Source of the DNA: Bacillota bacterium
Lineage (GTDB): Bacteria > Bacillota > Clostridia > Oscillospirales > Ruminococcaceae
DNA: 64,000 nt
Assembly: GCA_023429785.1 (NCBI GenBank)
Contig: JAEZDD010000004.1
Location: forward strand, 186,001-250,000
Direction: 5' to 3'
Shown here: piece after piece, positions 1 to 8,457 of the stretch
Layout of the letters: every line of letters starts with the position of its first letter
How positions within the stretch are numbered: position 1 is the stretch's first letter
The notes under the pieces: model-generated
Told to the model about the DNA's origin: nothing
Seen by the model: only the letters and a program-made list of their open reading frames with translations
The model's database searches: none
Program-made: the position numbers and the translations under genes

Positions 1-1380
1 TAGCATTCCTGAGCCTGAAGCATTAATTGCGGCTTGAGAAGCACCGAAGGATTTCGTCCCGATTGAGATTTTTCTGTCAACCGGAGCTTTTGTTACGTCT
101 TGGCTTAAAACAGTTCTTGACTGCTCATAGTTGTTAACGTATGAAACCTCAGCCTTGACGTGAGCCGTACCGGAAGAGCCGGCAACAGTAACAACCTGTG
201 TGCCCTTATATTTTGAAGCGTCATTAACACTGACAGTATTAAAAGGAAGAGATATATCATATTCCTCTGTTCTCTTAACCCTGACAGAAGCATAAGGCTC
301 AGCTCTGTTAATCAGGATTTTGTCGCCGACGCTGCATCTTGTTTCGATGCTTGGGTTCATGGCTTTAAGGTTGTTATAGGGAATACCAACCTTTTGAGCT
401 ATAAGCGAAGGGGCGTCGCCTTCAACAACTGTATAATAGGATTCAACCTGCTTTTGTCCCTGAAGCTTTTGAACAATAGATTCAGGGGTAACCATTCCGT
501 TGGCTAGGAACAAGCCGTCTTTAAATTCAAACTTGTCAACAAATTCAACTGTTTCGCCGGCATTGTTTGTTTTAAATTTATTAAGAATTTCATTTAATGC
601 TGCCTCAACCTTGGATTTGTCAGTGACTGCTCCGCTGAACTGGTCATTAATATAAAATCCATAAGCCTTGGTTAAATCAACATCGGAGGTGCTGATAAGC
701 TGGTCTGTCAGCTGGTTTGCATCAGAAACCTGAGTTTCAGCGGATAGCTTTTGAACAGAAAGCTTAGGAACAATCTCAATTTCCTTATCGCCCTTAACGT
801 ATGTTATACGGTCCTTCATCATTTTTTGAGCTTCGTCAAAAACAGCTTCATTTTTAATATAGCCAACGACCTTGCCGTTGCATTCAACGCTGATTCCATA
901 AGGAACATTCGTCGCATATCCAATTAGATTAACCAAAAATACAACACAGATAACAGGGGTGGCATAGTTGAAAATTGTGATACAAGCTCTTCTTCTGCTC
1001 CAGAAGCTCTTCCCGACCGTGGAAACATAAAGCCCAACAGCGGGGAAAATGCCAGCCGAATTTCGCTTTTCAGAGAATGCCTGAGATAATGCTTTAAAAT
1101 AAGCTGATATTTTTTGGCGCTTAGCTAGAACATAACCCTTCACCGAACGAGAAAGCTTTAAAACCAATACTAACGCCTTAATGTAAACATATTTAATAAT
1201 TTTCTTTAAAACCTTCATTGCTTTATATAAAGCATATCTTCCGAAATGGAAAATGTGTGCGCCTAAATTCGTCATAAATTTAACGTACGATTTTTTTGCG
1301 TTTTGGAATAGCGCAATTAGTCCGGCAGTTTGTCTATCTGGCAATTTTTCAATTTTTATTTTCTTATTTTTCAATGCCAT
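1..1380 (-). CDS. LysM and G5 domain cell-wall protein, probable M23-type peptidase (C-terminus cut by window edge)
   Basis: The frame is open from an ATG at 1380 to base 1, giving 460 residues and no stop, so the C-terminus lies outside the window. A basic N-terminus leads into one membrane helix (about residues 132-158). A LysM module follows at about 311-356 (it begins YYTVVEGDAPSLIAQKVG), then a G5 domain at about 362-440. In Clostridia the order helix-LysM-G5 usually ends in an M23 lytic endopeptidase, so a cell-wall hydrolase role is likely, but the catalytic part is not visible here. An AGGAG lies just ahead of the ATG, and a sigma-A-like promoter and a WalR-like box precede it. The domain reading is firm; the peptidase assignment is inference. 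Confidence 0.8.
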   Translation of the reverse strand, partial: MALKNKKIKIEKLPDRQTAGLIALFQNAKKSYVKFMTNLGAHIFHFGRYALYKAMKVLKKIIKYVYIKALVLVLKLSRSVKGYVLAKRQKISAYFKALSQAFSEKRNSAGIFPAVGLYVSTVGKSFWSRRRACITIFNYATPVICVVFLVNLIGYATNVPYGISVECNGKVVGYIKNEAVFDEAQKMMKDRITYVKGDKEIEIVPKLSVQKLSAETQVSDANQLTDQLISTSDVDLTKAYGFYINDQFSGAVTDKSKVEAALNEILNKFKTNNAGETVEFVDKFEFKDGLFLANGMVTPESIVQKLQGQKQVESYYTVVEGDAPSLIAQKVGIPYNNLKAMNPSIETRCSVGDKILINRAEPYASVRVKRTEEYDISLPFNTVSVNDASKYKGTQVVTVAGSSGTAHVKAEVSYVNNYEQSRTVLSQDVTKAPVDRKISIGTKSFGASQAAINASGSGML

Positions 1381-1401
1381 AACAACAACTCCTTTCTATT
1401 T

Positions 1402-1418
1402 ATTACAAATTAGTAACA
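1402..1418 (-). promoter_or_regulatory. WalR-like box upstream of the LysM/G5 gene
   Basis: On the minus strand this reads TGTTAC, five bases (TAATT), then TGTAAT. That is an exact match to the TGTWAH-N5-TGTWAH consensus of the cell-wall regulator WalR (YycF). It lies between the -10 element and the start codon, a position that in other Firmicutes tends to mean repression. Binding is inferred from the motif only. Confidence 0.45.
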
Positions 1419-1426
1419 ACAGTAAC

Positions 1427-1454
1427 ATTATAGCAAGAATCTGTTAAAATGCAA
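1427..1454 (-). promoter_or_regulatory. sigma-A-like promoter of the LysM/G5 gene
   Basis: On the minus strand there is TTGCAT (1454-1449), a 16-base spacer and TATAAT (1432-1427), about 45 bases before the ATG at 1380. Confidence 0.65.
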
Positions 1455-1517
1455 GGCTTTTAAGCTGAAGTTAATTAAAATATTAAAAAAATCATAACAA
1501 ACAACAAAGAGCTCAGA

Positions 1518-1991
1518 CTATTTTTGTGCAAAATGCCATGAGTAATCAAGCATTTCAGGCGAGTAATTTTCCAAAGCCTTTAAAATCGGGAGCACGTCTT
1601 TTTTAGCATTTTCTAAATCATGCTCAAGATAGTTCCCGCATTCAACCTCACTATAGCCAGGGATTTCGCCTTCAAAATTTATAATACAAGTCAGAGCGTC
1701 CTTGACCAGCTGAATCGCATTTTCATGTGACATGTTTCGTGTGAGAAGATAAAAGCCTGTCCGACAGCCCATAGGCCCGACGTATATAACCTCGTCAGAC
1801 AGCTCAGAGCTTCGTGCGAAGGTTGCGAAAATATGCTCGATAGTGTGCATTGATGGGTTTGAGAGATAAAGTCCGCCGTTTGGCTTCACCATTCTGATGT
1901 CATAGGTCGTAATATCCCCGTCTATTCTTGAGACATACATTCCGACACCGAATTTTCTGTGGTCAACCTGAAAGCTGGCAATTTTTTTCAT
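1518..1991 (-). CDS. luxS: S-ribosylhomocysteine lyase LuxS
   Basis: This cytosolic metalloenzyme cleaves S-ribosylhomocysteine to homocysteine and the AI-2 precursor DPD in the activated methyl cycle. The 157 residues match the usual family length. The family HTxEH motif is present (H49, E52, H53), with a second conserved stretch MGCRTGFYL holding the catalytic Cys76, and Cys118 as the third metal ligand. The start has an AGGAGG RBS. The gene stands alone with its own promoter, and its leader carries two short palindromes. No pfs/mtn or other methyl-cycle gene is nearby, so a quorum-sensing role cannot be separated from simple detoxification and homocysteine recycling. Confidence 0.97.
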   Translation of the reverse strand: MKKIASFQVDHRKFGVGMYVSRIDGDITTYDIRMVKPNGGLYLSNPSMHTIEHIFATFARSSELSDEVIYVGPMGCRTGFYLLTRNMSHENAIQLVKDALTCIINFEGEIPGYSEVECGNYLEHDLENAKKDVLPILKALENYSPEMLDYSWHFAQK

Positions 1992-2003
1992 AATATTTCC
2001 TCC

Positions 2004-2038
2004 TGTAAATAAGTTACAAACAGGTTACGAGTGTAACC
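2004..2038. promoter_or_regulatory. two adjacent palindromes in the luxS leader
   Basis: TGTAA-ataag-TTACA (2004-2018) is followed by GGTTAC-gagt-GTAACC (2023-2038). Both lie between the luxS -10 element and its start codon, and the first abuts the RBS. They could be operator half-sites or small RNA hairpins. No regulator gene is adjacent, so function is unknown. Confidence 0.4.
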
Positions 2039-2055
2039 AATTTTTGTTTTCTCTA

Positions 2056-2084
2056 AATATAGTATAATTTGATATATTTGGCAA
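2056..2084 (-). promoter_or_regulatory. luxS promoter
   Basis: On the minus strand, TTGCCA (2084-2079), a 17-base spacer and TATATT (2061-2056) form a good sigma-A-type promoter about 65 bases before the luxS ATG. Confidence 0.65.
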
Positions 2085-2093
2085 AATAATGTC

Positions 2094-2942
2094 CTATGAA
2101 TTGAATAGCTGCTCAATTTCAAAGGGTAAGGGAGAGGCGAGGGATATTTTTACACCGGTGACAGGATGTGAAAAATTAATCTCGCCACAATGCAGTGCCT
2201 GTCTTGAAATATCGGTGGTGTCACCGCCATACATATCGTCACCGGCCAGAGGATGCCCGATATGAGAAAAGTGGACACGAATTTGATGAGTCCGCCCTGT
2301 TTCAAGCTTAATATTCAAAAGAGTGTATTTAGCACTTGTTTTGACAGCTTCATAATGGGTTATTGCGGGCTGACCGTTTTCACAGACACAGCGTGTGATA
2401 ATTGAGTCGCCCATTCTCCCGATTGGTGCATCAATTGTTCCGCTCAAGGTAATTATCCCACAAGCTACCGCAAAATAAGTTTTTTCAAGACTGCCTTGAA
2501 GCTTGACGGCTGAGAAACGGTTTTTCGCCACGACGCAAAGCCCGGAGGTATCTCTGTCAAGTCGATTAATAGGGCGAAAGGTCAGCCCACCGCAGTGGTG
2601 AGCGAAAAAGTTGCCCAAGGTGTCGTCGAGGTGCTTATGTGACGGATGAACCGGCATAAAAGCCGGCTTGTCAAATACAATAACATCTTTGTCCTCAAAA
2701 ACAACAGGAACATTCAGCCTTGAGTTTTCGGTCAGAACCTTTTCGTCCTCAAGAATAATTTCTATAATATCGCCGACAGAAACGATATCGACAGTCCGGG
2801 CGTGAGCGCCGTTTTTTGTTATTCCGTCGGAGACTTGCTTTAGCTTTGCTATCAGACGCTTGCTTGTTCCGTTTGAGGTTAGGACGTGAAGGACAGTTTT
2901 CGCATCAAGTTCATTGGTGACGCTAAAAGATAGCTTTCTCAA
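2094..2942 (-). CDS. RluA-family RNA pseudouridine synthase
   Basis: This enzyme isomerises specific uridines to pseudouridine in rRNA or tRNA. Its 282 residues fit the family. An S4-like N-terminal region (about 1-65) is followed by the catalytic domain with the signature NRLDRDTSGL, in which Asp129 of the RLD triplet is the expected nucleophile, and later GRTHQIRVHF, typical of RluA proteins. The start is TTG with a GAGG upstream. It sits 12 bases after tex and is probably cotranscribed with tex and the histidine phosphatase gene. The exact target (RluD-, RluC- or YjbO-like) cannot be told from sequence alone. Confidence 0.92.
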   Translation of the reverse strand: MRKLSFSVTNELDAKTVLHVLTSNGTSKRLIAKLKQVSDGITKNGAHARTVDIVSVGDIIEIILEDEKVLTENSRLNVPVVFEDKDVIVFDKPAFMPVHPSHKHLDDTLGNFFAHHCGGLTFRPINRLDRDTSGLCVVAKNRFSAVKLQGSLEKTYFAVACGIITLSGTIDAPIGRMGDSIITRCVCENGQPAITHYEAVKTSAKYTLLNIKLETGRTHQIRVHFSHIGHPLAGDDMYGGDTTDISRQALHCGEINFSHPVTGVKISLASPLPFEIEQLFNS

Positions 2943-2954
2943 AATATACCTCGG

Positions 2955-5129
2955 TTAGCTTTTGGTTGTTTGTGGAGTGGGTGCGTCAAGCTTCATGGTC
3001 AGGGCAATACGTTTTCTTTTTGCGTCAATTTCGAGAACACGAACCTTCACAACATCCCCGACCTTTACAACCTCAAGAGGGTGCTTGATATACTTGTTGC
3101 AAAGCTGTGAAATGTGAACAAGTCCGTCTTCATGAACGCCTATGTCAACAAATGCACCGAAGTCGATGACATTCCGAACTGTTCCCATCAGCTCCATACC
3201 TGGCTTTAAGTCGTTTAAATCCATTACATCACTGCGAAGAAGTGGTGGGGGAAGCTCGTCACGAGGGTCACGACCCGGCTTTTGAAGCTCTGAAATAATA
3301 TCCTTTAGCGTCGGGACACCAATACCAGCTTCGTCCGCAATTTTATTTAATCCTATTGCTTCCGCTTTTTCAGAAAGCTCAGAAATCTTCCCCGCCGATA
3401 AATCATTCAGCCTGAATGAGCATAAGTCTAAAAGCTTTTGTGCCGCCGAATAGCTTTCAGGGTGAACGGAGGTGTTATCGAGAGGGTTTTTCCCGTTGTG
3501 AACTCTTAAGAAGCCGGCGCATTGCTCATATGCCTTCTTCCCAAGCTTTGCAACCTTTAAAAGCTCCTTCCTGTCACTAAAGCTTCCGTTTTCCTCACGA
3601 TATACAACAATATTCTTAGCGACGGTTGCGTTAATTCCAGCTATATATGAAAGAAGCGAATGCGAGGCAGTATTAAGGTCAACGCCGACAGAGTTAACGC
3701 AGTCCTCAACAACGCCGGAGAGAGCCTCGTCCATTCTTGCCTTAGGCATATCGTGCTGATATTGTCCGACACCTATTGCCTTAGGGTCAATTTTAACAAG
3801 CTCAGCCAGAGGGTCCTGAAGTCGTCTTGCGATTGAAACGGCACTTCTGAGTGAAACGTCAAATTCAGGGAACTCGAGAGCGGCGAGCTTTGAAGCAGAA
3901 TAAACCGACGCACCCGCCTCAGAAACAACCATATAAGTCACCTTTTGAGGGATTTCCTTAATCAGCTCAGCGACGAAAACCTCACTTTCGTGAGAGGCTG
4001 TTCCATTCCCGATAGCAATTGTTGTGACACCATGCTTTGAAATAAGCGACTTGAGCTTTTCCTTAGCCTCGGCTACCTTGCTTTGAGGAGGGGTAGGATA
4101 GACAACAGTTGTGTTTAAAACCTTCCCCGTATCGTCAACGACAGCAATTTTACAGCCTGTCCTGTATGCTGGGTCAAGCCCGAGTGTTACAGTGCCCTTC
4201 ACAGGGGGCTGCATAAGTAATTGACGGAGGTTCGATGAAAAAACCTTTATTGCCTGCTCACTTGCATTAGTGGTCAGCTCGGCTCTTATTTCACGCTCAA
4301 TTGACGGATATATCAGCCTCTTATACGCATCCTCACAGCAAGCCTGAACAAGTAAACCGCATGGCGACTGGTTCTTAACATATTTAGTTTCTATTAGTCT
4401 TGTCATATCGCTTTCTTTAATATCAACAGAAACCTTTAGTATGTTTTCCCTTTCGCCTCTGTCAATAGCGAGGACTCTGTGCTGGGCGATTTTCGCCACA
4501 GGCTCTGAATATTCATAATAATTTCTATAAACGCTGTCCTGTTTATCGTCAACAGCCTTTGAGGAAATGACAGCATCACGCAGGAATGACGCTCTTATGC
4601 TTTTTCTTAGTCCGGCATCGTCGGAAATGTTTTCAGCAATAATATCACAAGCTCCGGCAATAGCCTCGGAAGTTGAATTAACGCCTTTTTCTTCGTTTAG
4701 GAATTCCAGTGCCTTTTCTTCAGGGCTTGAGCTTTTGTCTTGAGAAAATATGAAATCGGATAGTGGCTCAAGTCCCTTTTCACGGGCAACAGAAGCTCTT
4801 GTTTTTCTCTTTGGCTTGAACGGGCGATAAATATCCTCGACCTCAGCGAGAGTGACAGCATTTGAAATTGACTTTTGAAGCTCGTCCGTCATTTTTTCCT
4901 GTTCGGTGATAGAAGCGACAACCTCGTCCTTTCTCTTGACTAAATTTCGAAGATAGCTAAGCCTGTCATTCAGCTCGCGAAGAAGCTGGTCGTCAAGCGA
5001 GCCGGTAACTTCCTTTCTATAACGAGCGATAAAGGGAATAGTGTTGCCCTCGTCTATCAGCTTGACGGTCGCGTCAACCTGTTCAAGTCTGAGAGAAAAT
5101 TCTGCCGCTAGTTTTGCGTTGATTTCCAT
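2955..5129 (-). CDS. tex: Tex-type RNA-binding protein with S1 domain
   Basis: Tex is a conserved cytosolic nucleic-acid-binding protein linked to transcription and RNA metabolism. The 724 residues follow the family plan: an N-terminal helical region with IPFIARYRKEVTG, a YqgF-like RNase H fold in the middle (TLGLDPAYRTGCKIAVVDD), helix-hairpin-helix elements (SLLSYIAGINATVAKNIV), and a C-terminal S1 domain at about 645-715 (GTVRNVIDFGAFVDIGVHED). The ATG start has an AAAGGG upstream. It lies between the histidine phosphatase gene (41 bases upstream) and the pseudouridine synthase gene (12 bases downstream), all on one strand, so an operon is likely. Confidence 0.95.
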   Translation of the reverse strand: MEINAKLAAEFSLRLEQVDATVKLIDEGNTIPFIARYRKEVTGSLDDQLLRELNDRLSYLRNLVKRKDEVVASITEQEKMTDELQKSISNAVTLAEVEDIYRPFKPKRKTRASVAREKGLEPLSDFIFSQDKSSSPEEKALEFLNEEKGVNSTSEAIAGACDIIAENISDDAGLRKSIRASFLRDAVISSKAVDDKQDSVYRNYYEYSEPVAKIAQHRVLAIDRGERENILKVSVDIKESDMTRLIETKYVKNQSPCGLLVQACCEDAYKRLIYPSIEREIRAELTTNASEQAIKVFSSNLRQLLMQPPVKGTVTLGLDPAYRTGCKIAVVDDTGKVLNTTVVYPTPPQSKVAEAKEKLKSLISKHGVTTIAIGNGTASHESEVFVAELIKEIPQKVTYMVVSEAGASVYSASKLAALEFPEFDVSLRSAVSIARRLQDPLAELVKIDPKAIGVGQYQHDMPKARMDEALSGVVEDCVNSVGVDLNTASHSLLSYIAGINATVAKNIVVYREENGSFSDRKELLKVAKLGKKAYEQCAGFLRVHNGKNPLDNTSVHPESYSAAQKLLDLCSFRLNDLSAGKISELSEKAEAIGLNKIADEAGIGVPTLKDIISELQKPGRDPRDELPPPLLRSDVMDLNDLKPGMELMGTVRNVIDFGAFVDIGVHEDGLVHISQLCNKYIKHPLEVVKVGDVVKVRVLEIDAKRKRIALTMKLDAPTPQTTKS

Positions 5130-5170
5130 GATTTAAAAACCCTTTCTTTTGTCAAAAAATCTAAAATAAT

Positions 5171-5797
5171 TTAGTTTTTATCGTATTGATATGGATACCT
5201 TCCGAGTATTTCAAAGGCGTTTGAGCGCTGCCACATTGAGGCGGTGATAAGGACCTCATAGCCCTTCCCGAAATCGCATGAAAACTCCATCGGCTTGAGC
5301 TTTGGTAATCCGAAGCAGGAAAGGGAATTCATGATAATCCCGCCGTGTGTTATAACAGCGCAATTCGTCAGCCCCTCACTCATCATGTCCTTAATGATAA
5401 TTTCTATCCCATCATAACATCTTTCAACCATAGAACGCAAGCTTTCGCCGTTTGGGGGCGGGTTATCAAGCCCCCCTTTAAGCCATTCTTTAAAGTCCTC
5501 ACGGTTGACAAGCTCGCTAGCCGACCTCCCCTCGAAATCGCCGAAGTCCATTTCTCGAAGCTCATTTATATCAGCAGTATAAACGCCCGGGAACAGAATG
5601 CTTGAGGTCTGAACGCATCTGACTAGCGGGCTTGTATAAACCTTTTGAACAGAAGAATAGTCCTCAGTCTCCAGCTGATGAAGCAGCTCGTTTTTGCCAT
5701 CATTACAAAGCGGCATATCGGTAACGCCAATATAAGAACCGTTCAGATTAGCTTCAGTTTTCCCGTGGCGAATGAATTTTAAGTGGTAACCTTTCAT
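5171..5797 (-). CDS. histidine phosphatase family protein (phosphoglycerate mutase-like)
   Basis: A 208-residue branch-1 histidine phosphatase. The RHG motif is at residues 10-12 (His11 is the expected phospho-acceptor). Other expected catalytic residues are visible: Arg60, Glu82 in LREMDFGDFEG, and His151 in VITHGG. Such proteins dephosphorylate small metabolites (3-phosphoglycerate, alpha-ribazole phosphate, sugar phosphates). The sequence does not decide the substrate, and no cobamide or glycolysis genes are adjacent. It is the first gene of a probable operon with tex and the pseudouridine synthase. An AAGGAG RBS precedes the ATG. Confidence 0.88.
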   Translation of the reverse strand: MKGYHLKFIRHGKTEANLNGSYIGVTDMPLCNDGKNELLHQLETEDYSSVQKVYTSPLVRCVQTSSILFPGVYTADINELREMDFGDFEGRSASELVNREDFKEWLKGGLDNPPPNGESLRSMVERCYDGIEIIIKDMMSEGLTNCAVITHGGIIMNSLSCFGLPKLKPMEFSCDFGKGYEVLITASMWQRSNAFEILGRYPYQYDKN

Positions 5798-5871
5798 AAT
5801 TCGACTCCTTATTTGAATATATTATACAAAAAACCAACAAAACATTTATCGACTTTTTTAGTCCTTAATAC

Positions 5872-5900
5872 TTTACAAATTGTAAGAATTGGTATATAAT
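5872..5900 (+). promoter_or_regulatory. promoter of the XRE regulator gene
   Basis: TTTACA (5872-5877), a 17-base spacer and TATAAT (5895-5900) form a near-consensus sigma-A promoter ahead of the regulator at 5972. Confidence 0.75.
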
Positions 5901-5912
5901 TTACTGTACGTT

Positions 5913-5943
5913 GACATATGTCGGTTTTTGAAATATAAAACCG
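5913..5943 (+). promoter_or_regulatory. palindrome and stem-loop in the XRE gene leader, possible operator
   Basis: A perfect 10-base palindrome GACATATGTC (5913-5922) starts just after the expected transcription start. It touches a second inverted repeat, CGGTTTT (5922-5928) with AAAACCG (5937-5943). The position between promoter and RBS suits autoregulation by the encoded XRE protein; this is inference. Confidence 0.4.
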
Positions 5944-5971
5944 ATAATTTTTTCTAAAAGGGGTGTTTTAG

Positions 5972-6679
5972 GTGAATTCAGATTTTTCTAGAGTTTTAAC
6001 GCTGTTGAGAAAAGAAAGAAATATCAGTCAGAAAAAGGCTGCTATTGATTTAGGCGTTTCTCAGGGACTGTTATCTCACTATGAAAAAGGGAAGCGTGAA
6101 TGCGGACTTGATTTTCTTGTTAAGGCTGCTGATTATTATACTGTTTCCTGCGATTATTTACTAGGACGCTCTCCAGAGCCACAGGGGAAGACAATTTCCG
6201 TTGATGAAATTTCTGAGGACGACTCAGCCTCAAGGGATAAAATCGGCGCCGGCGGGGTGATGGTTACTTTTAATAAAAAGCTCATCATCAATTCTGTTCA
6301 TGTTCTGTTTGCACTTTTACAAAAATGCAAGAGCACAACGCTGATTAAAGAAATATCAAGCTATATAATGCTCTCTATCTATCAAATGTTCAGGATAGTC
6401 TATTCTGCGAATCCGAAAAATGACCAGAACTTTTTCACTGTACATAAATCAATTTCGACCGGGGTTTCAAATGCGGCAATGTCCTTAGCTCAGTCAACGG
6501 CAAATGCGGCAGCAAAAGGGATTGAAATAAACGGGAATGACTCTTTAAAGGAGTTTGAAGATTTATTTATCACCACGACAACATTATCGGAGGAATTTCC
6601 CAGTCACTATTCTTCGATGGTGAATTTAATTAAAAACAGCGAAGCGAAAATTCAGATGCTGACAGGCTTAGATAAATAG
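5972..6679 (+). CDS. XRE-family transcriptional regulator
   Basis: A 235-residue protein with an N-terminal helix-turn-helix of the Cro/CI class (about residues 7-65; core NISQKKAAIDLGVSQGLLSH). The longer C-terminal part (about 95-235) is mostly helical, lacks recognisable catalytic motifs and may serve in dimerisation or ligand sensing. The start is GTG with AAAAGGGG upstream. It has its own strong promoter and leader palindromes. The next gene on the same strand is the YjfB-like gene, followed by a terminator, so this regulator could control either itself or that gene. The target is unknown. Confidence 0.85.
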   Translation: MNSDFSRVLTLLRKERNISQKKAAIDLGVSQGLLSHYEKGKRECGLDFLVKAADYYTVSCDYLLGRSPEPQGKTISVDEISEDDSASRDKIGAGGVMVTFNKKLIINSVHVLFALLQKCKSTTLIKEISSYIMLSIYQMFRIVYSANPKNDQNFFTVHKSISTGVSNAAMSLAQSTANAAAKGIEINGNDSLKEFEDLFITTTTLSEEFPSHYSSMVNLIKNSEAKIQMLTGLDK

Positions 6680-6766
6680 TATTACTATTCTAACACTTTT
6701 GCACTGAAATTTCAAATAAAAAATTTTTTATTAATTGCTTATTTTTGATAAGATGGAGGAAAGAAG

Positions 6767-6955
6767 ATGGATATCGCATCCTTGTCAACCTCAATGGCAA
6801 TGCAAAAGCTTCAATATGCCATTTCAACAAGCGTAATCAAAAAGGCTATGGACCAGCAGGAAATATCCTCACAAGCTTTAATTGAAGGGATTTCAAAGGC
6901 GAATCCCGTTAAGCCGTCATGCACCTTTGGGCAAAAATTTGATATTAGAATTTAG
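6767..6955 (+). CDS. YjfB family protein (putative motility protein)
   Basis: A 62-residue protein beginning MDIASLSTSMAMQKLQYAIS with a following KKAMD, the pattern of the YjfB family, which is annotated as putative motility protein and is of unknown biochemical role. A strong GGAGG lies ahead of the ATG, and a good terminator follows 10 bases after the stop. No flagellar genes occur in this window, so the motility label is from the family only. It follows the XRE regulator by about 90 bases and may be read from the same promoter. Confidence 0.75.
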   Translation: MDIASLSTSMAMQKLQYAISTSVIKKAMDQQEISSQALIEGISKANPVKPSCTFGQKFDIRI

Positions 6956-6965
6956 TCTCAATGAT

Positions 6966-6991
6966 GCTGACATTTTTTTGTCAGCTTTTTT
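6966..6991 (+). terminator. rho-independent terminator after the yjfB-like gene
   Basis: Stem GCTGACA (6966-6972) with TGTCAGC (6979-6985), loop of Ts, followed by six Ts. Confidence 0.85.
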
Positions 6992-7136
6992 CATTTTGAA
7001 AGAAAATATATCATTAGAAATACAAGGTTAATTTTACTTGAAATTCATATTTTTATAATAAAATATGGTTATTATATTAATAATGAAATGTAGTTTATCC
7101 GAATGGATAATGTTTTATAGAAAGGAAAGAGAACGT

Positions 7137-8423
7137 ATGAAGCTAAAGGGTATTAAAATTCCACATAATAAAACGACGCAGTTTTCAAAGACCTTGTCCC
7201 TCGACCTTCCAAAAAAAGTATACATACCTCTTTTACAGAATATGGGGGCGGAATGTGAGCCTGTTGTTGACGTTGGCGATATTGTTTTTGTGGGACAGAA
7301 AATTGCTGACTCCGGCGAATTCATGAGCACACCGGTTCATTCAAGCGTTTCGGGGAAAGTCACAGCGATAAATACACAATTGCTTCCAAACGGGAGAAGC
7401 TGCAAGGTTTTGGAAATCAGAACAGACGGGCAGCAGACTGTGTCGGGTCAGGTTGTTCGCCCTCATATTATAAATAAGGAGAGCTTTGTTCATGCAATCA
7501 GAGAGAGCGGCTCCTGCGGGCTGGGGGGAGCGGGCTTCCCGACTCACGTCAAGTTCAGATATGATGAAGAAAAAACCCCGATAGATACTCTTGTAATAAA
7601 TGCGGCGGAATGTGAGCCGTATATCACCTCTGACTATCGTGAAATGATTGAAAATCCGGAGGATATTGTTGACGGGATTAAACAGGTTTTAAAATATCTT
7701 AAAATCGAAAAGGCAATGATTTGTATAGAGGATAACAAGCCTCAGGCAATCAAAAAGCTGCTTCTGTTAACTCATCACAACCCTCAGATACACATCGTTT
7801 CGCTGAAAACTTCATATCCTCAGGGCGCTGAAAAGCTCATTGTTTTTTCAGCGACGGGGCGTATTGTGAAGGAGGGTGAGCTTCCCTCAAATCAAGGGGC
7901 AATCGTTCTGAATGTTTCGACTGTCAGCTTTATTGGGAGATATCTAAGGACAGGGATGCCACTGATAGAAAAGAGAATTACCGTTGACGGTGATGCTGTA
8001 TCAAATCCAATAAATGTATTCGCTTTGATGGGGACTCCTGTTTCAAAGCTTCTTGATTTTGCTAAGGCTGACAAGGAGGCTATCAAGAAACTTATCGCCG
8101 GCGGCCCGATGATGGGGACCTGCCTCATTGATACGGAAACACCGGTGGTTAAAACCTATAATGCTATTCTGGCATTAAAAAACGATAAAAAACAAAAGCA
8201 GCCGACTGCTTGTATCAGATGCGGAATTTGTATGAGGGCATGCCCCATGAATCTAATGCCGATGGAGCTTGAAAAGGCATATGACGTTAAAAATGCTGAC
8301 CTATTGAATGAGCAAAAGATTATGCTTTGTATGAACTGTGGGTCTTGCTCATACGCTTGCCCTGCTTCCAGAAAGCTTTCAGAAAAATTTCAGCTTGCCA
8401 AAGGGCTTATCCCAAAAAAATAA
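7137..8423 (+). CDS. rnfC: Rnf complex subunit C, NADH-binding iron-sulfur protein
   Basis: RnfC is the peripheral electron-transfer subunit of the Rnf ferredoxin:NAD+ oxidoreductase that pumps Na+ or H+ at the membrane. I place the start at ATG 7137, behind AAAGGAAAGAG, giving 428 residues that begin MKLKGIKIPHNK like other RnfC proteins; the frame is open further upstream but lacks support. Visible are the glycine-rich nucleotide/flavin region (GLGGAGFPTHVKF) and two 4Fe-4S motifs at the C-terminus (Cys359/362/365/369 and Cys398/401/404/408). It is the first gene of rnfCDGEAB. The early part is a biotinyl-like domain typical of RnfC. Confidence 0.96.
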   Translation: MKLKGIKIPHNKTTQFSKTLSLDLPKKVYIPLLQNMGAECEPVVDVGDIVFVGQKIADSGEFMSTPVHSSVSGKVTAINTQLLPNGRSCKVLEIRTDGQQTVSGQVVRPHIINKESFVHAIRESGSCGLGGAGFPTHVKFRYDEEKTPIDTLVINAAECEPYITSDYREMIENPEDIVDGIKQVLKYLKIEKAMICIEDNKPQAIKKLLLLTHHNPQIHIVSLKTSYPQGAEKLIVFSATGRIVKEGELPSNQGAIVLNVSTVSFIGRYLRTGMPLIEKRITVDGDAVSNPINVFALMGTPVSKLLDFAKADKEAIKKLIAGGPMMGTCLIDTETPVVKTYNAILALKNDKKQKQPTACIRCGICMRACPMNLMPMELEKAYDVKNADLLNEQKIMLCMNCGSCSYACPASRKLSEKFQLAKGLIPKK

Positions 8424-8457
8424 ATTATAATTATTGGAGTAATTGCAGAAAGGATTG

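Noticed and set aside
2004..2038. WalR box in the luxS leader
   Set aside because: The repeats there are inverted, not the direct TGTWAH-N5-TGTWAH arrangement.
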